From positions 1 through 22,131 of the forward strand of contig CAMLKW010000051.1 of the NCBI GenBank assembly GCA_946480605.1: 22,131 bases of DNA, written 5' to 3'. Made by a program: the position numbers and the translations under genes. The stretch is from an uncultured Roseateles sp. GTDB lineage: Bacteria; Pseudomonadota; Gammaproteobacteria; Burkholderiales; Burkholderiaceae. Every line of letters starts with the position of its first letter. Position 1 is the stretch's first letter. The notes below the pieces were generated by a model. That model ran no database searches. It had not been told where the DNA came from and saw only the letters and a list, made by a program, of their open reading frames with translations. Positions 15,817 to 22,131 of this stretch are shown one piece after another.

Positions 15817-15980
15817 CAGAGGGTGAGAGTTTTTCGGCCGTGCCCGAAAGGCGCGTCAGGGCGCCCCGGATCTAGGCGCAAAGCGCAGCCATAGCTCGGG
15901 CTACGGCGAGCATTTGCAACGACGAGCCGGGGGGTTCTGGCGTGCAAGGCGGGCAGGGGTGAAAGACTCTCACCCTCTCA
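15817..15980. repeat. 164-bp terminal-inverted-repeat element (MITE- or REP-like)
   Basis: The ends 15817-15836 and 15961-15980 are inverted repeats matching at 18 of 20 positions around AGAGGGTGAGAG. The interior is full of small hairpins: TTTCGG/CCGAAA (15833-15848 region), GGCGC/GCGCC, GCGC-AAA-GCGC and GCTCG/CGAGC. No protein of its own is convincing and no clear target-site duplication is visible. It fills most of the 225-nt gap between the hydrolase and the ATP-grasp/Alpha-E fusion, and its right end contains the hydrolase stop codon. It could be a miniature mobile element, a terminator for the upstream operon, or both. The remainder of the gap, 15753-15816, holds no clear promoter. Confidence 0.7.
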
Positions 15981-16826
15981 GGCCGCGAAGAAGCGGCGCA
16001 GCACGGCCTCAGCGGCCTCGGGGTTGTCGCGCCAGGCACCGTGGCCCACACCGGGGAAGCGCGCCAGGCCGGCCCGCCATTGCGGCGGCAGTGCCGCGGC
16101 GATCTCGGCCGCATCCTCGGGCGGCGTGACCGGGTCCTCTTCGCCCACCATGACCAGCACCGGGCATTGCACGGCCGCCAGGCCCGGCCGCAGATCCATG
16201 CCCGGCAGCTCGGTGCGCGTGTGCTCGAACAGGATCTCGGGCTTGAACTGCATCCAGCCGCCGGCGTCGGGGTTCTTCGGCTGGGTGTTGTAGAGGTGGC
16301 GGCAGTGCCGCTCGTAGGCGGCCCAGGTGTCGGGGCCGGGGCGCTCCCAGAAGTCGCGCGTGGCCTGGGCTGCGGCCGGGCCACCCAGGCGGCCGAAGCG
16401 TTCGATCTTGCGCGCCAGGCCGAAGTGGTGCGAGGTGCTGGACAGCACGACCTTGCCCGCATGCGCCGGATGCCGCGCCAGGTAGCGCTGCGCGACGAAG
16501 CCGCCGAAGCTCTGGCCCAGCACGACGGGCTTTTCTATGCCCAGCGCGTCGCACAGCCTCACGACGTCGTCGGCGAAGACGTCCAGCCGCATCTCGTCCA
16601 GCGGCCGCGGGCTGCTGCGGCCGTGGCCGCGCTGGTCGTAGTAGACGATCTGGAACAGGTCCGCGAAGCGGCTGAAGAAGGGGCGGAAGCCCGTGTGGTC
16701 GAAGCCCGGGCCGCCGTGGATGAGGATGAGCGTGGGCCTGGCCTTCAGCGTGCGGCCCTCGGGCACATGCCCGAGGCCTTCGATGTCGACAAAGAGGCGG
16801 ACGCCGGGTTGGATCTCGATCAGCAT
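15978..16826 (-). CDS. Alpha/beta hydrolase, S33 proline iminopeptidase-like
   Basis: A 282-residue alpha/beta hydrolase with HGGPG (37-41), the oxyanion-hole motif typical of the prolyl aminopeptidase (S33) group. The nucleophile is S106 in GQSFGG, with D231 (GEEDPVTPP) and H262 (GVGHGAW) completing the triad. A helical cap lies between about 135 and 210. There is no signal peptide. I chose the ATG at 16826, 4 nt after the stop of the DUF2126 gene; the frame extends upstream but overlaps that gene and reads unlike the family. Tight spacing makes it the last gene of the split ATP-grasp operon. An aminopeptidase acting on the operon's product is attractive but unproven; an esterase or other amidase is equally possible. 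Its TGA stop lies in the end of the inverted-repeat element. Confidence 0.9.
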   Translation of the reverse strand: MLIEIQPGVRLFVDIEGLGHVPEGRTLKARPTLILIHGGPGFDHTGFRPFFSRFADLFQIVYYDQRGHGRSSPRPLDEMRLDVFADDVVRLCDALGIEKPVVLGQSFGGFVAQRYLARHPAHAGKVVLSSTSHHFGLARKIERFGRLGGPAAAQATRDFWERPGPDTWAAYERHCRHLYNTQPKNPDAGGWMQFKPEILFEHTRTELPGMDLRPGLAAVQCPVLVMVGEEDPVTPPEDAAEIAAALPPQWRAGLARFPGVGHGAWRDNPEAAEAVLRRFFAA

Positions 16827-16830
16827 CCGT

Positions 16831-19800
16831 TCAGGATACTTTGCGCAGGTCCAGCGTGAACGGGAACTCCAGGCTGCGCCTGGGCTCGCCCACCTCCACG
16901 CGCCCCGGCGTGTGCCCAATGGCCGTGAAGCGCGCCAGCCGCCGGCTCTCGGCCTCGTAGGCGTTGACCGGCAGCGTCGCGTAGTTGCGCCCGCCCGGGT
17001 GGGCCACGAAGTAGCGACAGCCGCCCAGCGACTTGTGCTGCCAGGTGTCCACCAGGTCCAGCGTCAGCGGCGCATGGATGGGGATGGTCGGGTGCAGCGC
17101 CGAGGCGGGCAGCCAGGCGCGGTAGCGCACGCCGCAGACGAACTCGCCGACGCGGCCGGTGGGCTGCAGCGGCAGCGGCTGGCCGTTGACGGTGATGCGG
17201 TGGCGCGGGTCCACGAGGCCCGAAACATGCACCTCCAGCCGCTCCAGCGACGCGTCCACATAGCGCACCGTGCCGCCCGACGAGCCCTCCTCGCCCATGA
17301 CATGCCAGGGCTCCAGCGCGCCGCGCAGCGTCACATGCACGCCGCGCGCGGCGAACTCGCCGACCTTGGGGAAGCGGAACTCGAAGTGCGGTGCAAACCA
17401 GGCGGCGTCCAGCGCATAGCCGGCCTCGTCCATGTCCTGCATGACGTCGGCGAAATCGTCGCGGATGAAATGCGGCAGCAGCCAGCGGTCGTGCAGCTCG
17501 GTGCCCCAGCGCACCAGCGGCGCGCGGTAGGGCGTCTTCCAGAAGCGCGCCACCAGCGCGCGCAGCAGCAGCTGCTGCACGATGCTCATGCGCGCATGCG
17601 GCGGCATCTCGAAGGCGCGCAGCTCCAGCAGGCCCAGCCGGCCGGTGGCCGAGTCGGGCGAGTACAGCTTGTCGATGGAGAACTCGCTGCGGTGGGTGTT
17701 GCCGGTCACGTCGACCAGCACGTTGCGCAGCGTGCGGTCCACCAGCCAGGGTGGCATCGCTGCGCCGAAACCCTCCTCGGCCTTGAAGATCTCGCCCAGC
17801 GCGATCTCCAGCTCGCGCAGCTGGTCGTTGCGCGCCTCGTCCACGCGCGGCGCCTGGCTGGTGGGGCCGATGAACAGGCCGCTGAACAGATAGCTCAGCG
17901 ACGGGTGGTTGTGCCAGTAGGCCACCAGGCTGCCCAGCAGCTCGGGCCGGCGCAGGAAGGGCGAGTCGGCCGGCGTGGCGCCGCCCAGCACGAAGTGGTT
18001 GCCGCCGCCGGTGCCGGTGTGGCGGCCGTCGATCATGAACTTCTCGCTGGACAGCCGCGTGAGGCGCGCGGCCTCGTACAGGAACTCGGTGTGCTGGACC
18101 AGCTCGCCCCAGTTGTGCGCCGGGTGGATGTTGACCTCGATGACGCCGGGGTCGGGCGTGACGGCCAGCACCTTCAGGCGCGGGTCGCGCGGCGGCGGGT
18201 AGCCCTCCAGCACGATCTTGAATCCGGTGTCCTCGCAGGCGGCCTCGACGGCCGTCAGCAGTTCCAGGTAGTGCTCCAGCTTCTCCAGCGGCGGCATGAA
18301 GACGTAGAGCACGCCGCTGGCACTGCCCTTGGCCTCGGCCGCCGGGCCGTTGGCGCGGCGCGGGTCGCGGGCCTCCACGCACAGCGCGGTGCGCGTGATC
18401 CAGTGGGCGCTCTCGAAGCGCACCGGCGCGGTGGGGTCGGCCGACGCGCTCCACGGCGAGTCGCCCGGCGCGAAACCGTTGCCCACCAGCACGCCGCCAT
18501 CGCGCGACACCGCGACACCCGGGCCGCTGGCGTTCACGCCCTGCACCTGCGCCTTCAGCGTCGCCGCCGCCGGCAGCATGCCGCGCGGCGAGAACGGGTC
18601 TTGGGCTATCAGATAGGGATAGTCGCCCTTGCTGACCCAGGGCAGCGAATCCAGCGGCAGCCGCCAGCCCATGGGCGAGTCGCCGGGGTGCAGGTACAGG
18701 CGCTCGTCGCGCAGGAACCAGGGCCCCGTCTGCCAGCGCGTGCCGGCCAGCGCGGGCGCGTCACCGCTGTGGCGCAGCGGCAGCACGTAGCCGACGACGT
18801 GGGACAGGCCTTGGTCGAACACGCGGCGCAGCCTCACGCGCTCCATCTCGTCGTCCACGCGCGAGTCGAACGGATCGACGTTGACGGGCAGGCGGCGCTC
18901 GCGCCACAGGTAGTAGAAGGTGTCTTCATAGCCGGGCCGCACATGCGTGTCGGGCAGGCCCAGGCGCGCGGTCAGCGCGCCCATGAAGGTCTTGGCGTCG
19001 GCACTGGTGTACTGGTGCCCCTCGCGCTCGTCGGCGAACCAGTCGGGGTTGCGCCAACAGGGTTGGCCGTCGGCACGCCAGTAGATGTTCAGCGCCCAGC
19101 GCGGCAATTGCTCGCCCGGGTACCACTTGCCCTGGCCGAAGTGCAGAAAGCCACCGCGGCCGTACTCGTCGCGCAGCCGGTGCGTCAGCTGCTGCGCGTA
19201 CAGGCGCTTGGTCGGCCCCAGCGCCTCGGTGTTCCATTCGGGCGCGTCGCGGTCGTCGATGGACACGAAGGTGGGCTCGCCGCCCATGGTCAGGCGCACG
19301 TCGCCGGCCTGCAACTCGGCATCCACCTGCTCGCCCAGCTTCAGCACCTCGGCCCACTGGTCTTCCGTGTAGGGCTTGGTCACGCGCGGCGATTCGTAGA
19401 TGCGCGTGACGCTCATCTCATGGCCGAACTCGACCTCGCACTTGTCCACGCCGCCGCTGATGGGCGCGGCGCTGCCGGGCGTGGGCGTGGCGGCCAGCGG
19501 GATGTGGCCCTCGCCGGCCAGCAGGCCGGAGGTGGGGTCCAGGCCTATCCAGCCGGCGCCCGGCAGGTAGACCTCGCACCACGCGTGCAGGTCGGTGAAA
19601 TCGACCTCGGTGCCGCTGGGGCCGTCCAGCGCCTTCTCATCCGGACTCAGCTGTATCAGGTAGCCCGACACGAAGCGCGCGGCCAGGCCCAGGTGGCGCA
19701 TCAGCTCCACCAGCAGCCAGCCCGAGTCGCGGCAGGAGCCCGAGGCCTTCTGCAGCGTCTCCTCGGGCGTCTGCACGCCGGGCTCCAGGCGGATCAGGTA

Positions 19801-20271
19801 GGAGACGCTGTTCTGCACGCGCTGGTTCAGCTCCACCAGGAAGTCGATGGTGGCGCGCTCGGTGCGCGGGATGTCCTTCAGATAGGCCGCCAGCAGCGGC
19901 GTGGCTGGGCCGGCCTGCAGATAGGGCGCCAGCTCGACCTGCTGCGCCTCGTCGTAGGCGAACGGGAAGGTCTGCGCGTGCGGCTCCAGGAAGAAGTCGA
20001 AGGGGTTGTAGACCGCCATCTCGGCCACCAGGTCCACCGTGACGGTGAACTCGGTGGTCTTGTCCGGGAACACCAGCCGCGCCAGGTAGTTGGCGAACGG
20101 GTCCTGCTGCCAGTTGATGAAGTGGTTCTCGGGCTCGATGCGCAGCGAGTAGCTCAGCACCGGCGTGCGGCAATGCGGCGCCGGGCGCAGACGCACGACC
20201 TGGGGGCCAAGGTTGACCGAGCGGTCGTACTTGTAGCGGGTAACGTGCTTGAGGGCGACGTGAATTGACAT
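16831..20271 (-). CDS. Transglutaminase-DUF2126 (putative amidoligase) fusion
   Basis: An 1146-residue protein of two parts. Residues 1-250 are a transglutaminase-like unit with HVTRYKY at 9-15 and the triad C180 (SGSCRDSGW), H229 (DLHAWCEVY) and D245 (GLDPTSG). Residues from about 290 to the end are DUF2126, classed as a putative amidoligase related to glutamate-cysteine ligase-like COOH-NH2 ligases. Its conserved block VIEVNIHPAHNWGEL to DGRHTGTGGGNH falls near residues 705-765. One half can in principle form and the other cleave or transfer amide bonds, but the substrate is unknown. The length is usual for the family. An AAGGG ribosome site lies 5 nt before the ATG. It starts 9 nt after the Alpha-E gene and ends 4 nt before the hydrolase. 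Confidence 0.95.
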   Translation of the reverse strand: MSIHVALKHVTRYKYDRSVNLGPQVVRLRPAPHCRTPVLSYSLRIEPENHFINWQQDPFANYLARLVFPDKTTEFTVTVDLVAEMAVYNPFDFFLEPHAQTFPFAYDEAQQVELAPYLQAGPATPLLAAYLKDIPRTERATIDFLVELNQRVQNSVSYLIRLEPGVQTPEETLQKASGSCRDSGWLLVELMRHLGLAARFVSGYLIQLSPDEKALDGPSGTEVDFTDLHAWCEVYLPGAGWIGLDPTSGLLAGEGHIPLAATPTPGSAAPISGGVDKCEVEFGHEMSVTRIYESPRVTKPYTEDQWAEVLKLGEQVDAELQAGDVRLTMGGEPTFVSIDDRDAPEWNTEALGPTKRLYAQQLTHRLRDEYGRGGFLHFGQGKWYPGEQLPRWALNIYWRADGQPCWRNPDWFADEREGHQYTSADAKTFMGALTARLGLPDTHVRPGYEDTFYYLWRERRLPVNVDPFDSRVDDEMERVRLRRVFDQGLSHVVGYVLPLRHSGDAPALAGTRWQTGPWFLRDERLYLHPGDSPMGWRLPLDSLPWVSKGDYPYLIAQDPFSPRGMLPAAATLKAQVQGVNASGPGVAVSRDGGVLVGNGFAPGDSPWSASADPTAPVRFESAHWITRTALCVEARDPRRANGPAAEAKGSASGVLYVFMPPLEKLEHYLELLTAVEAACEDTGFKIVLEGYPPPRDPRLKVLAVTPDPGVIEVNIHPAHNWGELVQHTEFLYEAARLTRLSSEKFMIDGRHTGTGGGNHFVLGGATPADSPFLRRPELLGSLVAYWHNHPSLSYLFSGLFIGPTSQAPRVDEARNDQLRELEIALGEIFKAEEGFGAAMPPWLVDRTLRNVLVDVTGNTHRSEFSIDKLYSPDSATGRLGLLELRAFEMPPHARMSIVQQLLLRALVARFWKTPYRAPLVRWGTELHDRWLLPHFIRDDFADVMQDMDEAGYALDAAWFAPHFEFRFPKVGEFAARGVHVTLRGALEPWHVMGEEGSSGGTVRYVDASLERLEVHVSGLVDPRHRITVNGQPLPLQPTGRVGEFVCGVRYRAWLPASALHPTIPIHAPLTLDLVDTWQHKSLGGCRYFVAHPGGRNYATLPVNAYEAESRRLARFTAIGHTPGRVEVGEPRRSLEFPFTLDLRKVS

Positions 20272-20280
20272 GCGTGCCCT

Positions 20281-21213
20281 TCAGACGAGGAAGTCTTTGC
20301 TGATGCCGTTGCCCAGGTCGGCGACCTTGGCGAGGAAGTCGTCCAGGTAGTTGTGCAGCCCGGTCGCCAGGATCTCGTCGATGCGGCCGAAGTTCAGCTC
20401 GGCCTCCAGCCGGCCGGCGCGGCGCAGCGTCTCGGCGGACTGCGGGTTGGCCACGCGCTTCAGGTTGCCGACCAGCCGCGACATGCAGTGCGCCAGCGAG
20501 CGCGGCATGTCCTGGCGCAGGATCAGCAGCTCGGCGACCTTGTCGGGCTGGATGACGTTGCTGTAGACCTTGCGGTAGATCTCGAAGCCCGACACCGAGC
20601 GCAGCACGGCCGACCAGTAGTAAAAGTCGCGTGCCGCGTCGCCGTCGGACGGCGCCTCGCTCTCGTCGTAGAACTTCACGTCCAGCAGCCGGGCGGTGTT
20701 GTCGGCGCGCTCCAGGAAGGAGCCGATGCGGATGAAGTGGAAGGCCTCGTCCTGCAGCATGGTGCCGACAGTCACGCCGCGCGACAGGTGGCTGCGGTAC
20801 TTGACCCACTCGAACAAGGCGCTGGGGTCGCGCAGCCAGTCGGCCTTCAGCAGCTTGCGGAACTCCAGCCAGGTCTGGTTGGTGGTCTCCCAGACCTCGG
20901 TGGTCAGCGCGCCGCGCACCGCGCGGGCGTTCTCGCGCGCCGCGCGCAGGCAGTTGAAGATGGACGACAGGTTGTTCTCGTCGGCGACGAAGAACTTCAT
21001 CACGCTGCGCGCATCCACGGCCGTGTAGCCGCTGGCGTGCAGCGCGTTCAGCTCGGAGATGGACAGCAGGCTGCGCCAGGTCTGCTCGGCCTCGACGCCC
21101 GATTGCGGCTGCAGTGTGGTCTGGTAGGCGATGTCCAACAGGCGGGCCGTGTTCTCGGCCCGTTCCACGTAACGGGCCATCCAGTACAGGTGATCAGCGG
21201 TTCTTGAGAGCAT
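20281..21213 (-). CDS. Alpha-E domain protein (DUF403)
   Basis: A 310-residue all-helical Alpha-E protein, a family known almost only from operons with circularly permuted ATP-grasp and transglutaminase genes. The N-terminal signature is SRTADHLYWMARYVERAEN (3-21). A second related segment, GSFLERADNTARLLD near 160-180, repeats the ERAENTARLLD of residues 17-27, so the protein looks like an internal duplication. No catalytic residues are established for the family. It probably forms a complex with the ATP-grasp enzyme, supported by the fusion of the two domains at 13071-15752. The start codon is 3 nt after the ATP-grasp stop, and its ribosome site lies within that gene's last codons. Confidence 0.95.
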   Translation of the reverse strand: MLSRTADHLYWMARYVERAENTARLLDIAYQTTLQPQSGVEAEQTWRSLLSISELNALHASGYTAVDARSVMKFFVADENNLSSIFNCLRAARENARAVRGALTTEVWETTNQTWLEFRKLLKADWLRDPSALFEWVKYRSHLSRGVTVGTMLQDEAFHFIRIGSFLERADNTARLLDVKFYDESEAPSDGDAARDFYYWSAVLRSVSGFEIYRKVYSNVIQPDKVAELLILRQDMPRSLAHCMSRLVGNLKRVANPQSAETLRRAGRLEAELNFGRIDEILATGLHNYLDDFLAKVADLGNGISKDFLV

Positions 21214-21216
21214 CGT

Positions 21217-22131
21217 TCAGTCCTCCAGCACCCAGGTGTCCTTGGTCCCGCCGCCCTGGCTGCTGTTGACCACGAGAGAACCCTCCTTCAACGCCACGCG
21301 CGTCAGCCCGCCCGGCACCATGCGCACCGACGACCCCGACAGCACGAAGGGTCGCAGATCAATGTGACGGGGCGCGATGCCCGACTCGACAAACGTGGGG
21401 CAGGTGGACAGCGACAGCGTGGGCTGCGCGATGTAGTTGCCCGGGTTGGCCACCAGCTGGGCGCGGAAGGCCTCGATCTCGGCCTGGGTCGCGGCCGGGC
21501 CGACCAGCATGCCGTAGCCGCCGGCGCCGTGCACCTCCTTGACCACCAGCTCCGGCAGGTGGGCCAGCGTGTAGGCCAGGTCGTCCTTCTCGCGGCAGAC
21601 GTAGGTGGGCACGTTCTGGAGGATTGGCTTCTCGCCGAGATAGAACTCGATCATCTTCGGCACATAGGGGTAGATGGACTTGTCGTCCGCGATGCCGGTG
21701 CCGATGGCATTGCTGAGCGTCACGCGGCCGGCCTTGTAGGCATCCACCAGGCCGGCGCAGCCCAGCTGCGAATCGGCGCGGAAGACCTGTGGGTCCAGGA
21801 AGTCGTCGTCGATGCGGCGGTAGATGACGTCCACGCGCTTCGGCCCGCGCGTCGTGCGCATGTAGACGAAGCCGCCGTCGACGAACAAGTCCTGGCCCTC
21901 CACCAGCTCCACGCCCATCTGCTGGGCCAGGAAGGCATGCTCGAAGTAGGCCGAGTTGTACATGCCCGGCGTCATGACGACGACCGTGGGGTCCGACACC
22001 CCCGGCGGCGCGACGCTGCGCAGCGTGTCCAGCAGCAGGTCGGGGTAGTGGGCCACCGGCGCGATGCGATGGTTGACGAACAGCTCGGGGAAGAGCCGCA
22101 TCATCATCTTGCGGTTCTCCAGCATGTAGCT
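21217..22131 (-). CDS. Circularly permuted type 2 ATP-grasp protein, N-terminus outside window
   Basis: The last 304 residues of the split ATP-grasp protein; the frame is open to the right window edge, so the N-terminal part is missing. The visible part has [44 protein letters not shown], then the nucleotide-binding [13 protein letters not shown] (nt about 21502-21552), DLRPFVL and [18 protein letters not shown] followed by a QGGG loop. All of these look intact. This class is predicted to make amide or peptide bonds using ATP. It is the first visible gene of the operon ATP-grasp, Alpha-E, transglutaminase-DUF2126, hydrolase. The promoter is beyond the window. Confidence 0.94.
   Translation of the reverse strand, partial: SYMLENRKMMMRLFPELFVNHRIAPVAHYPDLLLDTLRSVAPPGVSDPTVVVMTPGMYNSAYFEHAFLAQQMGVELVEGQDLFVDGGFVYMRTTRGPKRVDVIYRRIDDDFLDPQVFRADSQLGCAGLVDAYKAGRVTLSNAIGTGIADDKSIYPYVPKMIEFYLGEKPILQNVPTYVCREKDDLAYTLAHLPELVVKEVHGAGGYGMLVGPAATQAEIEAFRAQLVANPGNYIAQPTLSLSTCPTFVESGIAPRHIDLRPFVLSGSSVRMVPGGLTRVALKEGSLVVNSSQGGGTKDTWVLED
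21221..21226 (-). promoter_or_regulatory. Ribosome binding site of the Alpha-E gene inside the ATP-grasp gene
   Basis: On the minus strand GGAGGA lies 7 nt before the Alpha-E ATG, within the final codons of the ATP-grasp gene. It fixes the start and implies coupled translation of the two proteins. Confidence 0.7.

Noticed and set aside
14439..15875. 478-codon plus-strand open frame opposite the ATP-grasp/Alpha-E fusion, ending in the inverted-repeat element
   Set aside because: Antisense shadow composition; its tail is simply translation of the repeat.
15872..16462. Minus-strand open frame overlapping the hydrolase and extending through the repeat element
   Set aside because: Different frame from the hydrolase, whose HGGPG, GQSFGG and GVGHG motifs fix the real frame; no domain is visible.
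16693..20268. Very long plus-strand open frame (1191 codons) opposite the transglutaminase-DUF2126 gene
   Set aside because: It is rich in Q, H, R, V and A with no domain signature, and exactly mirrors a gene with clear catalytic motifs. High GC content keeps the antisense frame free of stops.

Overview
The window is high-GC, densely packed bacterial DNA. The gene set suggests a betaproteobacterium of the order Burkholderiales, near the Rubrivivax/Roseateles/Leptothrix group: a system II cytochrome c maturation protein, a fused aerobic-type indolepyruvate:ferredoxin oxidoreductase with a divergent Lrp regulator, and the codon use. This placement is inferred from gene families; no rRNA or tRNA gene is present to confirm it.

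Region 1 (1-2931): the 3' part of ccsB on the plus strand converges on a minus-strand pair, an Lrp/AsnC regulator followed by a GAF-GGDEF diguanylate cyclase. A structured repeat (copy A) lies between the converging genes. Region 2 (2932-7392): a 109-nt divergent control region with two TTCTT/AAGAA palindromes separates lrp from a 1178-residue indolepyruvate ferredoxin oxidoreductase, which is followed by a short-chain dehydrogenase. Region 3 (7441-11930): a 55-residue DUF2256 zinc-ribbon protein overlaps by 8 nt an iron-sulfur (6-4)-type photolyase/cryptochrome. Next, with its own candidate promoter, comes a membrane CHASE-PAS-PAS-PAS-GGDEF diguanylate cyclase. Copy B of the repeat follows, again between convergent genes.

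Region 4 (12145-22131, all minus strand) is the most notable part. It holds two versions of the same little-understood module. The upstream set is split: circularly permuted ATP-grasp (cut by the window edge), Alpha-E protein, and a transglutaminase fused to a DUF2126 putative amidoligase. These are followed 4 nt later by an S33-like alpha/beta hydrolase, with gaps of only 3-9 nt throughout. The downstream set is compact: one protein fusing ATP-grasp and Alpha-E, overlapping by 4 nt (ATGA) a small stand-alone transglutaminase. Domain and operon analyses in the literature predict that such modules make or attach short peptides through amide bonds, but to my knowledge no substrate is established. 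A 164-bp element with 18/20-matched terminal inverted repeats sits between the two sets.

The main new observations come from comparisons inside the window. The ATP-grasp part of the fused protein lacks the Lys and glycine-rich loop seen in the split paralogue. Repeat copies A and B conserve a hairpin whose stem changes sequence but stays paired. Two unrelated repeat types each supply the stop codon of a neighbouring gene.
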